Positions 43,534 to 56,397 of a DNA stretch of 64,000 nt are shown here, piece by piece. Under the pieces are notes generated by a model, which was not told the DNA's origin, did no database searches, and saw only the letters and a program-made list of their open reading frames with translations. Positions within the stretch are counted from its first letter, which is position 1. Each line of letters starts with the position of its first letter. The DNA is taken from positions 20,135 through 84,134 of the forward strand of contig JAHBYC010000009.1 of the NCBI GenBank assembly GCA_019636175.1, written 5' to 3'. The DNA comes from Caulobacter sp. (lineage in GTDB: Bacteria; Pseudomonadota; Alphaproteobacteria; Caulobacterales; Caulobacteraceae). The position numbers were made by a program, and so were the translations under genes.

Positions 43534-44046
43534 ATGGTCCTGCCCCTCGCCCTCGTCGTCGCCCGCGCCCGCAACGGGGTCATCGGAGCGGACGGGGGTA
43601 TCCCCTGGCGGCTGAAGTCCGACATGGCCCTGTTCAAGGCCAATACCCTGGGCAAGCCGGTGATCATGGGCCGCAAGACCTGGGACAGCCTGCCCATCAA
43701 GCCCCTGCCCGGCCGGATGAACATCGTCCTGACCCGCGACGGCAGTTTCGAAAGCCCTGTCGCCCTGGCCTTCGAGAACTTCTCCGAGGCCGTCGAGACC
43801 GCCCGCGAACAGGCCGGGGAGGACGGCGTGTCGGAGGTCTGCGTCATCGGCGGCGCGGCCCTCTATCAACTGGCCCTGCCCCGCGCCCGGCGCATCTACC
43901 TGACCGAGGTCGAGGCGGAGCCGCAAGGCGATGTCCGCTTCCCCGACTTCGACGAGAGCCAGTGGACCGAGGTCCGCCGCGAGGCCTTCCCCGCTGGCGA
44001 GAAGGACGACCACCCCTTCACCTTTCGCGTGCTGGACCGGCGATAG
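43534..44046 (+). CDS. folA: Dihydrofolate reductase
   Basis: A 170-residue enzyme beginning MVLPLALVVARARNGVIGADGGIPWRLKSDMALFKANTLGKPVIMGRKTWDSLP. This contains the I-G-x-D/N-G-x-I-PW substrate loop, the catalytic Asp (S-D-M) and the NADPH-binding GRKTW. CVIGGAALYQLALP supplies the second nucleotide loop. It regenerates tetrahydrofolate after ThyA. GGAG precedes the ATG. Confidence 0.94.
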   Translation: MVLPLALVVARARNGVIGADGGIPWRLKSDMALFKANTLGKPVIMGRKTWDSLPIKPLPGRMNIVLTRDGSFESPVALAFENFSEAVETAREQAGEDGVSEVCVIGGAALYQLALPRARRIYLTEVEAEPQGDVRFPDFDESQWTEVRREAFPAGEKDDHPFTFRVLDRR

Positions 44047-44109
44047 CGCCTTGCACTGACCCGGCGTCAGGCGGTTCTATTCTCCCAACAGATAAAGGGA
44101 GAATGCGCT

Positions 44110-45021
44110 GTGGAAATCGAACTGGTCGCCGAGGGTCTGCTGTTTCCGGAAGGCCCGATCGCCATGAACGACGGCTCGGTGATCCTGACCGAGATCAAGG
44201 GCCAGCGGCTGACCCGCATCACCCCCGACGGCAAGGCCAGCGTGGTCGCCGAGACCGGCGGCGGTCCCAACGGCGCGGCCATCGGCCCCGACGGCAAGAT
44301 CTATGTCACCAACAACGGCGGCAGCTTCGAGTGGCTGGACGTGGGCGGCCTGACCATTCCCGGCCCCACCCCGGCCAGCCATACCGGCGGCTCCATCCAG
44401 CGGGTCGACATCGCCAGCGGCAAGGTCGAGACCGTCTATGACGCCTGCGAGGGCAAGCGACTGGTCGGGCCCAACGACCTGGTTTTCGACAAGCAGGGCG
44501 GCATGTGGTTCACCGATCACGGCTGTTCCACGCCAGAGGGCCGCAAGTTCGGCGCCCTCTACTACGCCCTGCCCGACGGTTCGAAGATCACCCGCCTGCG
44601 CGACCACTTCGTCTCGCCCAACGGCGTCGGCCTCTCGCCGGACGAGGATGTGGTCTACATGGCCGACACCAACCTTGGCCGCCTCTGGGCCTTCGACGTC
44701 AGCGCCCCGGGCGAGCTGGCCGAGCCGCCGCCGTTCCAGCCGGGCCGGGTGGTGCACAATCTTCCGGGCTACCAGCTGCTCGACAGTCTGGCCGTCGAGG
44801 CCGGCGGCAAGGTCTGCGTCGCCACCATCATCAACGGCGGCATCACCGCCTTCGACCCGGATGGCTCCACCGAGCACTACCCCTTCCCCGACCTGCTCTG
44901 CACCAACATCTGCTTCGGCGGCGACGACATGCGGACCGCCTGGATCACCGCCTCGGGAACCGGCAAGCTCTACAAGGCCCGCTGGCCACGCCCGGGCCTG
45001 AAGCTCAACTACAACGCCTGA
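44110..45021 (+). CDS. SMP-30/gluconolactonase family protein
   Basis: A 303-residue six-bladed propeller protein starting at GTG with GGGAG upstream. Characteristic parts are LLFPEGPIAMNDGSVILTEI (with the metal-binding Glu), GGPNGAAIGPDGKIYVTNNGG, VGPNDLVFDKQGGMWFTDHG (Asn and Asp ligands) and SPNGVGLSPDEDVVYMADT. Members hydrolyse lactones of sugar acids using a divalent metal. The substrate is unknown. A 54-codon lipoprotein gene follows after 10 bases. Confidence 0.88.
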   Translation: MEIELVAEGLLFPEGPIAMNDGSVILTEIKGQRLTRITPDGKASVVAETGGGPNGAAIGPDGKIYVTNNGGSFEWLDVGGLTIPGPTPASHTGGSIQRVDIASGKVETVYDACEGKRLVGPNDLVFDKQGGMWFTDHGCSTPEGRKFGALYYALPDGSKITRLRDHFVSPNGVGLSPDEDVVYMADTNLGRLWAFDVSAPGELAEPPPFQPGRVVHNLPGYQLLDSLAVEAGGKVCVATIINGGITAFDPDGSTEHYPFPDLLCTNICFGGDDMRTAWITASGTGKLYKARWPRPGLKLNYNA

Positions 45022-45031
45022 GGAGGCCGTG

Positions 45032-45196
45032 ATGAACAAACGCCTTGGACTGGCCCTGCTGGCCGCGGCCCTGCTGGCCGGCTGCGCCCATCCGCCGACC
45101 CCCGCGCCCATGCCCTGCGGCTGCCTGCCGCCACGAACTGAGCCGACGCCGGGTGAAAGCCCCGACCTGGCGCCGGTCGAACCGGGCCAGGGCTGA
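45032..45196 (+). CDS. Small lipoprotein, 54 residues
   Basis: The ATG at 45032 lies just after GGAGG (6-base spacing), 10 bases past the SMP-30 stop. It encodes MNKRLGLALLAAALLAGC (lipobox LLAGC) and then a Pro-rich tail with CGC, ending TGA at 45194-45196. The features of a bacterial lipoprotein are complete despite the length. Co-transcription with the lactonase-like gene is likely. Its role is unknown. Confidence 0.7.
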   Translation: MNKRLGLALLAAALLAGCAHPPTPAPMPCGCLPPRTEPTPGESPDLAPVEPGQG

Positions 45197-45574
45197 GCCC
45201 TTCCGGGTCGGAAAGGCGCGCCGCCCGACCCGTAGGCCGGCCGGCCCCGCGGCGACCCACAATCGCCCGCAATCGACCCACGGGCCGGCCTACGCCCAGG
45301 CCTACCTTCCCGGCGCTCCGCCCCACGCGCCGGCCACCCTTTCACCAATGATTTCAACGGCGAGGACGCCTGACCGCCCCCGCCGCCAAGGAACGCGGTA
45401 TAATCGTGGGCCGCTTCGATAGCCCCCCTCCGCCTTCCCGGCGAAGGCCGGGACCCAGATTCAGCCGCCCTGCCAGCCCAATGATCGCGAGACAGGCGCT
45501 CAGCCCAATGGACCCCGACCTTCGCCAGAGTGGGCGGTAGGATGGCGGATCAATTGGCCGAGGATTGCCTGACC
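45197..45574. repeat. Intergenic region with a degenerate REP/BIME-like repeat
   Basis: About 380 bases without a supported gene between two convergent units. Bases 45435-45463 (TTCCCGGCGAAGGCCGGGA then CCCAGATTCAG) match the left arm of the element at 28230. Bases 45507-45535 (TGGACCCCGACCTTCGCCAGAG) are a decayed right arm. The rest is GC-rich and I see nothing further in it. Confidence 0.6.
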
Positions 45575-46675
<1,101 letters not shown>

Positions 46676-46864
46676 GTTTGCGGCTCCCGGCGGCAATTTC
46701 TGGATTGGCCCTGTTAAACGGTTGTTTGAGATCAAAGACGAGTCAGAAAATCTGACCACGCCGCCAATGCGTAGCTGTTCATGTGCCGGACAGGCGCGGC
46801 CGCTATATTGCAGGGACGAAATGTATCGTAAGGCCAGACCCGGCGGCAAAGGCGTGCGGAAGCA

Positions 46865-48718
46865 GTGACGACGGCGAGCGACGAACAGGATCCGGCCGCG
46901 GCGTTTCGCGGCCACCTGACCGGCGGACAGCCCTCCGACGGCATTCTCGAGTCATGGTCGTCGCTGGAGGCCATCGTCGCCCGCGATCCCAAGGGCGTCG
47001 CCGACGCCATGGCCCAGGCGGCCCGCATCGACGCCTCGGCCGGCTTCGCCGCCCTGGCCCCGGAAGGGTCTGTTGGAGCCGCCGTCATCTCCCCCTCGGG
47101 CGAACTGTCCCAGGCCGACGCCCAGTTCATCCGCTGGTTCGGCAATCCCAAGGACTCGCCCGCCTTTCGCCGACTGATCCGCCTGGCCCAGAAGCAGGGT
47201 CAGGTCTCCGGCCTGGTCGAGACCGAGGACGGCGGCGTCATCGCCGCCTGCGCCGGAACCGAGGCCTACGCCCTGCGATGGCCCCTGTCTCCCGAGAGCC
47301 GGGCCCAGCTGGAGCTTCCCGGTCGCCGGGTGGCCCTGCTTGGGTTTGCGCCCTCACGGGTCAGCGCCCTTGCCGCCCGCGCCGCCCAGGCCTTCGGCCT
47401 GACCCCGCTTGAAGCCCGGATTTCCGAAGCCCTGCTGGATGCGCCGAACCTCAACGAGGCGGCCGAGCGCGTCGGGGTGGGCCGCGAGACCGCCCGCGAG
47501 GCCTTGAAGAAGGCCATGCGCAAGGCCGGGGCGAAGCGGTCTCCCGACCTGGTCCGCCGGATGATGGACCTGATGAGCGGCATGAACACGCCGTCCGGCA
47601 ATGTCGAGACCGTGCTAAGTTCCCTGTTCGGCGCCACCCCCGCCGAGGCCCGCGCCGCCGCCCGCTTCGCCGAGGGCCTGACCGCCCGGGAGGTCGCCGC
47701 CGCCCTTGGCGTCAAGGAGGCCACGGTCCGGGGGCAACTGAAGGCGGTGTTCGCCAAGACCGGGGTCAACAAGGCCAAGGACCTGGTCCGGCTGACCGTC
47801 GAGGCCAGCACCCTGACCGCCCTCACCCAGGCGTCGGAAAGCACCATCGAGCCGATCGACCGCGAGGGCCGCGCGCGGCTGATCACCACCGCCGAGAACC
47901 GGCGGATCGCCCTGATCGACTACGGTCCGACAGGCGGCCGGCCGGTCGTGGTCTTCCATGGCTATTCGATCGGCCGCTTCCTGCCTCCGGTGTTCGTCGC
48001 CCGGCTGCACCGCGCCGGCTATCGGCCGATTGTCGTCCAGCGGCCCGGCTTCGGCCTGACCGACGCCGCGCCCTCCATGGAAAGCCATCCGCAGGTCGCG
48101 GCCGATGACCTGGCCGCCGTGCTGGACGCGCTGAAGCTGCGCAAGACCGATGTGCTGATCCGGGACGGCGCCACCGCCTCCGGCCTGGCCTTTGCGGTCC
48201 GGCATGGCCACCGGATCGGCCACGGCGTTCTGCTCAATCCGCGCCCGCAGGCCAGTCTTGACCGCACTCACCCCTCGATGATCGGCTCCATCGCCCGGAC
48301 CATGCTCAAGCATCCCGAGTTGATCGCGGCTTTCGGCGAAATGCTGCGCCGTCAGAACCGCACCGACCTGCTGACGCGGGCGCTGCGGCGGTCGCTGGAC
48401 CCGTTTCCCGCCGACCGGGCGTTGATGGATGATCCGGTGACCGCCGCCATGCTGGTTCGCGACACCCAGGGCATGGGCGCCCGGAGCAGCGCCGGCTTCG
48501 CCGCGGAAATGGCGGTTTACGCCCACGGCTGGACCCCGCCGTCGGCTATCGGGGGAGAGCGCTGGACCCTGGTCTTTTCGGGCGGCTTCGACTGGCCCTC
48601 GTCCCAGGCCTTCTGGCAGAAGGCCCTGCCCGAGGCCCAGCGCCGCGACATCCCCGGCGCCGCCTACCTCGCCTATTTCACCCATCCCCAGGAGGTGGTG
48701 GCGGCCCTCGACGGCTAG
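46865..48718 (+). CDS. Double-HTH (LuxR-type) regulator fused to an alpha/beta-hydrolase domain
   Basis: A 617-residue protein with an unusual order. An N-terminal sensor-like region (1-165) precedes a first LuxR-like HTH (about 175-235; [40 protein letters not shown]), a second HTH (about 255-315; [30 protein letters not shown]) and an alpha/beta-hydrolase fold (345-617). The oxyanion HG is at 365-366 and a late His lies in YFTHPQEV. The nucleophile elbow, expected as G-x-S-x-G, reads D434-G-A-T-A438, so no catalytic Ser is apparent. The hydrolase part may act as a ligand sensor. It starts at GTG. Confidence 0.82.
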   Translation: MTTASDEQDPAAAFRGHLTGGQPSDGILESWSSLEAIVARDPKGVADAMAQAARIDASAGFAALAPEGSVGAAVISPSGELSQADAQFIRWFGNPKDSPAFRRLIRLAQKQGQVSGLVETEDGGVIAACAGTEAYALRWPLSPESRAQLELPGRRVALLGFAPSRVSALAARAAQAFGLTPLEARISEALLDAPNLNEAAERVGVGRETAREALKKAMRKAGAKRSPDLVRRMMDLMSGMNTPSGNVETVLSSLFGATPAEARAAARFAEGLTAREVAAALGVKEATVRGQLKAVFAKTGVNKAKDLVRLTVEASTLTALTQASESTIEPIDREGRARLITTAENRRIALIDYGPTGGRPVVVFHGYSIGRFLPPVFVARLHRAGYRPIVVQRPGFGLTDAAPSMESHPQVAADDLAAVLDALKLRKTDVLIRDGATASGLAFAVRHGHRIGHGVLLNPRPQASLDRTHPSMIGSIARTMLKHPELIAAFGEMLRRQNRTDLLTRALRRSLDPFPADRALMDDPVTAAMLVRDTQGMGARSSAGFAAEMAVYAHGWTPPSAIGGERWTLVFSGGFDWPSSQAFWQKALPEAQRRDIPGAAYLAYFTHPQEVVAALDG

Positions 48719-49506
48719 CTGAGCGAGCCCGGTCGCGCGACGGGGTGGCTGCTCGACAGGCCGCCGTCGACCACCATCGCCTGGCCGTTCACATAGGAGG
48801 CGTCGTCGCTGGCCAGGAACAGGGCCATCTGGGCGATCTCGACGGGCTGGCCGGCCCGGCGCAGCGGGTTCAGCTGGCCGATCTTGCCTTCCGAGCCCTT
48901 GGCCCGCGCGCCGTCGAAGATCGGCTTGGTCATGCCGGTCTCGATCAGGCCGGGACAGATGGCGTTGACCCGGATGCCGGTGCCGCCCAGCTGCTGGGCG
49001 GTGGTCTGGACCATGGAGATGACGCCGGCCTTGGAGGCGCTGTAGGGGGTGCCGCCGGCGCCGGACCGCAGCGCGGCCACCGAGGCGGTGCAGATGATGG
49101 AGCCCTTGCCCTTGGGGGCCATGACCCGGCTGGCGTGCTTGATCATCATCGCCGGCCCGACGACGTTGATCCGCAGGAGGTCCATGAAGCTGGCCTCGGT
49201 CAGTTCCGGCAGGGTGATCCAGCCGCCCGACACCCCGGCGTTGGCGAAGGCGATGTCCAGGCCGCCGTAGGTTTCCACCGCCTTGTCGACCAGGGCGCTG
49301 ACCTCGGCCTCGGAGCCGGCGTCGCCGGTCACCGCGATGGCCTTGCCTCCGTCGGCGACGATCTCGGCCACGGTGTCGTTGACCTCCGGCGCGCGGTCAA
49401 AGGCGACCACGCTGGCGCCCTCGGCGGCGAAGAGTTTGGCGCTGGCCCGGCCGATGCCGCTGGCGGCGCCGGTGACAATGGCGACCTTGCCGGAAAGACG
49501 TCCCAT
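48715..49506 (-). CDS. Short-chain dehydrogenase/reductase
   Basis: A 263-residue classical SDR with [10 protein letters not shown] at residues 12-21, DRAPE after the second strand (NAD preference inferred), NAGVSGG, the catalytic Ser in [11 protein letters not shown] and YSASK as Tyr/Lys. The C-terminus has the common SDR phrase [18 protein letters not shown]. The substrate is unknown. It converges on the double-HTH gene, both using the same CTAG as stop; a regulatory link is possible but unproven. Confidence 0.88.
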   Translation of the reverse strand: MGRLSGKVAIVTGAASGIGRASAKLFAAEGASVVAFDRAPEVNDTVAEIVADGGKAIAVTGDAGSEAEVSALVDKAVETYGGLDIAFANAGVSGGWITLPELTEASFMDLLRINVVGPAMMIKHASRVMAPKGKGSIICTASVAALRSGAGGTPYSASKAGVISMVQTTAQQLGGTGIRVNAICPGLIETGMTKPIFDGARAKGSEGKIGQLNPLRRAGQPVEIAQMALFLASDDASYVNGQAMVVDGGLSSSHPVARPGSLS

Positions 49507-49584
49507 GGTGTTCTCCCTGTTTGCGGCTGACCTTAGGGAGGGTCGCGGTGAAATTCAAACGGATGTTTGAGTCGTATTCAAACC

Positions 49585-49749
49585 CTTCTCCCTGAGGGAG
49601 AAGGTGGCCCGAAGGGTCGGATGAGGGTTTAGGAACCCGTCCTGCCTTGGCGCTGGATGGACGGCTGCAAGATGATTGACCCTCACCAGCCGCCGTAAAC
49701 CCTCACCCGGTCGGCCATTGGCCGACCGACCTCTCCCTCAGGGAGAGGT
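49585..49749. repeat. Two-arm dispersed repeat, copy 1
   Basis: The left arm (49585-49631) contains CTCCCTGAGGGAGAAGG and ends GATGAGGGTTTA. The right arm (49696-49749) starts TAAACCCTCACCCGG and ends CTCCCTCAGGGAGAGG. The arms are inverted relative to each other. Near-identical copies lie at 60106-60233 (both arms) and 60644-60697 (right arm only). The element sits between the SDR start and the end of hutU and may act as a terminator. Confidence 0.85.
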
Positions 49750-49755
49750 AGTCCT

Positions 49756-51410
<1,655 letters not shown>

Positions 51411-51414
<4 letters not shown>

Positions 51415-52226
51415 GCGCCGGCTCCTTGGCTTGTGGTCCAGTCGATGAGGGCGGCCAGCATCGGCTTCAGCACGGCCTGCAGGGCGGCGGCGCGATCCGG
51501 TTTCCACGCCGGAATCTCCAGGCTGGCCGGCTCGTCCATATAGGCGCGCTGGGCGATTTCCAGCTGCAGGGCGTGGACCCCGCCATCAGGGTTTCCGTAG
51601 TGGCGGGTGATCCAGCCGCCCTTGAAGCGACCGTTGCTGACGTGGCTGAAGCCCGACCGGGCCAGCGCTCGCTCGGCGACCTCAACGGCGCCGGGGCCGG
51701 CGCTGGCGCCGCTGTTGGTTCCCAGGTTCAGGGCCGGCAGTTCGCCGTCGAACAGGCGCGGCACAAGGCTGCGGATCGAATGGGCGTCAAACAGGACGAT
51801 CGCCGGATGGATCAGCCGCAACCGGTCGATCTCGGCCTCAAGGGCGTCGTGATAGGGCGTGAAATAGCTGATCCGGCGCCGCGCGATCTCGGCCGCGTGC
51901 GGCGCCCGCCCGGGATGGTACAGGGGGACGTTGTCGAAGGTCTCCGTCGGGCAGAGGCCCGTCGTCGCCTGGCCGGGATAGAGGCTGACACCGCTGGGGT
52001 CCCGGTTCACATCGATGGCGGTGCGGGAGATGTTGGTGCGAACCACCGTGGCCCCGAGGTCGACGGCGAAAGCGTAGAGCTCGCCGATGAACCAGTCGGC
52101 GTCATGGATCGCCAGGTCATGGCTGACCAGGGCCGGCGCGATCTCCGGCGGGATCACCGTCCCGGCATGCGGAATTGAAACGATCAGCGGCGCCTGGCCC
52201 TGATGGAGGTGAAGCCAGGAGGTCAT
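51411..52226 (-). CDS. hutG: N-formylglutamate amidohydrolase (deformylase)
   Basis: A 271-residue enzyme of the FGase family: [45 protein letters not shown] and [10 protein letters not shown], with His and Asp residues for metal binding. It converts N-formylglutamate to glutamate and formate, the last step of this route. It is of the Pseudomonas hutG type (deformylase), not the formiminoglutamase. It overlaps both neighbours by 4 bases (ATGA). Confidence 0.93.
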
Positions 52227-53755
52227 TGCCCCACCATCCCCGGCAGCGCCGTCCCAACCGCCTTGGCCAGCGCGCCCGACTTCACCATCTCCGCCGTCGC
52301 CGCGATCTCGGGGGCGAAGAAGCGGTCATCCTCCAGGTGCGGCACGGTCTCGCGCACCAGGGCTCTCACCGCCTCGAGGCCGTCGGAGGACCGCAGGTCG
52401 CCGTGGAAATCGCACCCCTGCGCCGCCGCCAGCAGTTCGATGGCGACGATCTGGGCGGCGTTCTCCGCCATGGCCAGCAGGCGGCGCGCGCCGTGGGCGG
52501 CCATGGAGACATGGTCTTCCTGGTTGGCGCTGGTGGGGATGGAATCGACGCTGGCCGGATAGGCCCGCTGCTTGTTCTCCGAAACCAGCGCCGCCGCCGT
52601 CACCTGGGGGATCATGAAGCCGCTGTTGATCCCTGGTCGGGGCGTCAGGAAGGCCGGCAGGCCGCTCAGCGCCGGGTCCACCAGCATGGCCGTGCGCCGC
52701 TCGCTCATCGAGCCGATCTCGCAGATTGCCATGGCCAGCATATCGGCCGCGAAGGCCACCGGCTCGGCGTGGAAGTTGCCGCCGCTGATCGCCTCGCCGG
52801 TGTCGGTGAAGATCAGGGGATTGTCGGTCACGCCGCCGGCCTCGACGGACAGGGTCGCCGCCGCCTGACGGGCAAGGTCGAGCGCCGCGCCCATTACCTG
52901 GGGCTGGCAACGCAGGCAGTAGGGATCCTGCACCTTCTCGCAGTCCAGGTGGCTTGCGCCGATGGCGCTGCCGGACAGCATCGCCCGCCAGGCCGCCGCT
53001 GTTTCGATCTGGCCCCGGTGGCCGCGCAGGCCGTGGATGCGCGGATCGAAGGGGGCCAGCGATCCCTTGGCCGCCTCCACCGACAGGGCGCCGGCGACCA
53101 TGGCCGCCTGGAACACCCGCTCGATGCGGAACAGCCCCGCCAAGGCGCAGGCGGTGGAGAACTGGGTGCCGTTGAGCAGCGCCAGGCCTTCCTTGGGGCC
53201 CAGCTCGACGGGGGCCAGGCCGGCACGTTTCAGCGCCTCGGCCGCCGGCATCCGCTCGCCCTTCAGAAAGGCCTCGCCAACCCCGATCATGGTCGCCGCC
53301 ATATGGGCCAGCGGGGCGAGATCGCCGGAGGCCCCGACGCTTCCCTGCTCGGGGACCAGAGGCAGCAGGTCGGCGGCCAGCATGGCCTCGATCAAGGCCA
53401 CGGTGTCCGGACTGACGCCAGAGGCGCCGCGTCCGAGGCTGGCCGCCTTCAGCGCCAGCATCAGCCGCACGACCGGGGCTTCCAGCGGCTCGCCGACGCC
53501 GGCGGCGTGGGAGATGACGATATTGCTCTGCAGACGGGCCAGGTCAGCGCTGGCGATGCGGATGTTGGCCAGTTTGCCGAAGCCGGTGTTGACGCCATAG
53601 ACCGCGCGGCCATCGGCGACGATGCGCTCGACCACGGCGGCGCTGGCGGCCATGGCGGCGCGGGCCGACTCCGCCAGCCGGGGCGCCGCGCCATCGAATA
53701 CCGCGCGCCAGTCGGCCAGGCTCGCCTCGCCGGGGTGCAGCACCAGAACGCTCAC
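52223..53755 (-). CDS. hutH: Histidine ammonia-lyase
   Basis: A 510-residue MIO enzyme. The Ala142-Ser143-Gly144 triad in [15 protein letters not shown] forms the MIO cofactor. [10 protein letters not shown] (Tyr of the active site) and [15 protein letters not shown] are also conserved. It removes ammonia from histidine to give urocanate. It starts at GTG overlapping the hutI stop by 4 bases (GTGA). Confidence 0.96.
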   Translation of the reverse strand: MSVLVLHPGEASLADWRAVFDGAAPRLAESARAAMAASAAVVERIVADGRAVYGVNTGFGKLANIRIASADLARLQSNIVISHAAGVGEPLEAPVVRLMLALKAASLGRGASGVSPDTVALIEAMLAADLLPLVPEQGSVGASGDLAPLAHMAATMIGVGEAFLKGERMPAAEALKRAGLAPVELGPKEGLALLNGTQFSTACALAGLFRIERVFQAAMVAGALSVEAAKGSLAPFDPRIHGLRGHRGQIETAAAWRAMLSGSAIGASHLDCEKVQDPYCLRCQPQVMGAALDLARQAAATLSVEAGGVTDNPLIFTDTGEAISGGNFHAEPVAFAADMLAMAICEIGSMSERRTAMLVDPALSGLPAFLTPRPGINSGFMIPQVTAAALVSENKQRAYPASVDSIPTSANQEDHVSMAAHGARRLLAMAENAAQIVAIELLAAAQGCDFHGDLRSSDGLEAVRALVRETVPHLEDDRFFAPEIAATAEMVKSGALAKAVGTALPGMVGQ

Positions 53756-54966
53756 GCGGGAACTCCTTGAAAAACCCTGCTGTGCAAGGGATTGCGGCCC
53801 ATCCAGTAGACCAGCTCAACGGGCCGGGTCGCGTCCCAGACGGCGAGGTCGCAGGCCTTGCCCACCTCCAGCGACCCGATGCGATCAAAGCGGCCAAGGG
53901 CGCGGGCGGCTTCGCGAGTAACGCCGGCCAGGGCCTCGTCGACGGTGAGGTCGAACAGGATCACGGCCAGGTTCATCGCCATCAGGATCGAGGTCAGCGG
54001 CGAGCTGCCCGGATTGCAGTCGGTGGCCACCGCCATGTTCACCCCGGCCTCACGGAACAGGCCGACCGGCGGCAGGTCCTTGTCCCGCAGGGCGTAATAG
54101 GCGCCGGGCAGCAGCACCGCGACGGTTCCCGCCGCCGCCATGGCGCGGGCGCCGGCCGCGTCGGTGCGCTCCAGATGGTCGGCGCTGAGGGCTCCAAACT
54201 CCGCCGCCAGCGCCGCGCCGCCGCCGGCGGTGCGCTGGTCGGCATGAAGGCGCAGCGGCAGGCCATGGGCGCGGGCGGTCTCGAACACCCGGCGCACCTC
54301 CGCCGGCGTAAAGGCCGAGGTCTCGCAGAAGGCGTCCACGGCGTCGGCCAGACCCTCGGCGGCGGCCGCGGGAATGATGTCGTCACAGATCCGCTCGACG
54401 TAGGCGCTTCTGCTGTCTCGGTATTCCGGCGGAACCGTGTGGGCGGCCAGCAGGCTGGTGACGACCGACACCGCCCGCTCGCGCTCGAGCCCCCGCGCCG
54501 CGCGCAACATCTTCAGTTCGTCATCCAGCGTCAGGCCGTAGCCGGATTTGACTTCCAGGGTGGTGACCCCCTCGGCCATCAGCCGGTCCAGCCGATCCAG
54601 GGCGCCGCTGGTCAGCTGGTCCTGCGTCGCGACCCGGGTGTTGCGCACCGTGGACAGGATGCCCCCGCCCGCCTGGGCGATGGTTTCATAGGTCTCGCCG
54701 CGAAGCCGCATCTCGAACTCGTCGGCCCGGTCGCCGGCGAAGACCAGATGGGTGTGGCAGTCGATGAGGCCGGGAGTGACCAGGCGCCCCTGCAGATCGA
54801 TGACCTCGTCGGCGCTCGCCCCCGCTGGCAGATCGGAAGACCGGCCGACCCAGGAAATCTTCCCGTGCAGACAGCCGATGGCGCCGTCATCGATCAGACC
54901 GAGCCCCTCGCGGTCGGGCGACAGGGTCGCCAGGCGTCCTCCGCGCCAGAGTCGGTCAAAATGCAT
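53752..54966 (-). CDS. hutI: Imidazolonepropionase
   Basis: A 404-residue amidohydrolase. Metal ligands appear in [41 protein letters not shown] and in [12 protein letters not shown], with ATDCNPGSS near the end. It opens the imidazolone ring to formiminoglutamate. It is the first gene of hutIHGU, beginning 24 bases from the centre-side end of the HutC-type palindrome. Confidence 0.95.
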   Translation of the reverse strand: MHFDRLWRGGRLATLSPDREGLGLIDDGAIGCLHGKISWVGRSSDLPAGASADEVIDLQGRLVTPGLIDCHTHLVFAGDRADEFEMRLRGETYETIAQAGGGILSTVRNTRVATQDQLTSGALDRLDRLMAEGVTTLEVKSGYGLTLDDELKMLRAARGLERERAVSVVTSLLAAHTVPPEYRDSRSAYVERICDDIIPAAAAEGLADAVDAFCETSAFTPAEVRRVFETARAHGLPLRLHADQRTAGGGAALAAEFGALSADHLERTDAAGARAMAAAGTVAVLLPGAYYALRDKDLPPVGLFREAGVNMAVATDCNPGSSPLTSILMAMNLAVILFDLTVDEALAGVTREAARALGRFDRIGSLEVGKACDLAVWDATRPVELVYWMGRNPLHSRVFQGVPA

Positions 54967-54989
54967 GCGGCCTCCGAAAGCAGCGGCAC

Positions 54990-55007
54990 AATATGTCTAG
55001 ACATATT
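54990..55007. promoter_or_regulatory. Candidate HutC operator
   Basis: AATATGTCTAGACATATT is a perfect 18-bp palindrome in the 66-base gap between the divergent hutI and hutF starts. It is the only strong symmetric site there and hutC is next to it, so HutC binding and urocanate-responsive repression of both arms is the natural reading. Confidence 0.75.
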
Positions 55008-55032
55008 CGACTCGCAAGCTGATCTTGCGACC

Positions 55033-56397
55033 ATGAAGACGACCTTGTTTCTCGATCGGGCCCTGCTGCCGGACGGCTGGGCCGAGGCCGTGCGCATCCA
55101 CGCCGAGGACGGAACGATCACCGCCATCGAGACCGGCGCGGAGCCCGCGACCGGCGAGAACCGCGAGGCGCTTGGCCTGGCCGGGGTCCCCAACCTGCAC
55201 AGCCATGCCTTCCAGCGGGCCATGGCCGGGCTGGCCGAAAGACGCGGGCCGGCGCGGGACAGCTTCTGGACCTGGCGGGAGGTGATGTACCGTTTCCTGG
55301 AGCGACTGACGCCCGACGATGTCGAGGCCATCGCCGCCTACGCCTATGCCGAGATGCTGGAGAGCGGCTTCACGGCGGTGGCGGAGTTCCACTATCTGCA
55401 CCACGGCCCGGACGGGACGCCCTACGACAACGTCGCCGAACTGGCCCTGAGGCATCTGGCGGCGGCCGAGGAAACGGGGATCGGCATCACCCTGCTGCCG
55501 GTATTCTACGCCCACGCGACCTTCGGCGGAGCCGCGCCCACGCCGGGCCAGCGGCGGTTCATCAATGACGCCGACAGCTTTTCGGCCATCGTCGAGGCGG
55601 GGCGCGCGGCCAACGCCGGCAAAACCGGGCGCAGCCTGGGGGTGGCCCCCCATTCCCTGCGGGCGGCGACGCCTGAGGAACTGGCGGCGATCCTGCCCCT
55701 GGCGCCCGACGGCCCGGTGCACATCCACGCCGCCGAACAGGTGAAGGAGGTCGAGGACTGCCTTGAATGGTCGGGCCAGCGGCCGGTGGAATGGCTGCTG
55801 GAGCATGCGGGGGTCGACGAGCGCTGGTGCCTGATCCACGCCACCCACCTGACCGAGGCCGAAACCGCCGGTCTGGCGGCTTCGGGCGCCGTGGCCGGGC
55901 TGTGCCCGATTACCGAGGCCAATCTGGGCGACGGGATCTTTCCCGCCAGCGCCTATCTCGAGGCGGGCGGCCGCTTCGGCGTTGGCACCGACAGCAACAT
56001 CGCCATCGGCGCGGCCGAGGAACTGCGGCAGCTGGAATACGCCCAGCGGCTCAGCCTGCGGGGCCGCAATCTGCTGTCGCGGCAGGAAGGCGAGAGCACC
56101 GGCCGGGCCCTGCTGCAGGGGGCGCAGGCGGGGAGCGCCCAGGCTCTGGGCCAGCGGCTCGGCGCCCTGGCCGTGGGCGCCCGCTGCGACGTGGTCTGCC
56201 TGGAGATGCTGCACCCGGACATGGCGGGGCGCGAGGGCGACCTGGCCGTCGACACCTGGGTCTTCGCCCTGGGCCGGGCCGCCATCGGTTCGGTCTATGC
56301 GGGGGGCCAGCGCGTCGTGGAGATGGGTCGCCACACCGCCCGCTCGGCTATCGACATCCGCTATCGCAATGTCGTGCGGAGGCTGACCGCGGCATGA
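55033..56397 (+). CDS. hutF: Formimidoylglutamate deiminase
   Basis: A 454-residue amidohydrolase related to chlorohydrolases. Metal-ligand segments are GVPNLHSHAFQRAMAG, AEFHYLHHG, VHIHAAEQVKEVEDC and GTDSNIAIGAAEELRQLEY. It removes the imino group of formiminoglutamate as ammonia to give N-formylglutamate, so the pathway uses HutF plus HutG instead of formiminoglutamase. The ATG at 55033 follows the operator by 25 bases, and its stop overlaps hutC (ATGA). Confidence 0.93.
   Translation: MKTTLFLDRALLPDGWAEAVRIHAEDGTITAIETGAEPATGENREALGLAGVPNLHSHAFQRAMAGLAERRGPARDSFWTWREVMYRFLERLTPDDVEAIAAYAYAEMLESGFTAVAEFHYLHHGPDGTPYDNVAELALRHLAAAEETGIGITLLPVFYAHATFGGAAPTPGQRRFINDADSFSAIVEAGRAANAGKTGRSLGVAPHSLRAATPEELAAILPLAPDGPVHIHAAEQVKEVEDCLEWSGQRPVEWLLEHAGVDERWCLIHATHLTEAETAGLAASGAVAGLCPITEANLGDGIFPASAYLEAGGRFGVGTDSNIAIGAAEELRQLEYAQRLSLRGRNLLSRQEGESTGRALLQGAQAGSAQALGQRLGALAVGARCDVVCLEMLHPDMAGREGDLAVDTWVFALGRAAIGSVYAGGQRVVEMGRHTARSAIDIRYRNVVRRLTAA

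Noticed and set aside
53767-55032. Long plus-strand frame running through hutI into hutF
   Set aside because: It is a shadow of hutI joined by chance to the true hutF frame; HutF starts at 55033.
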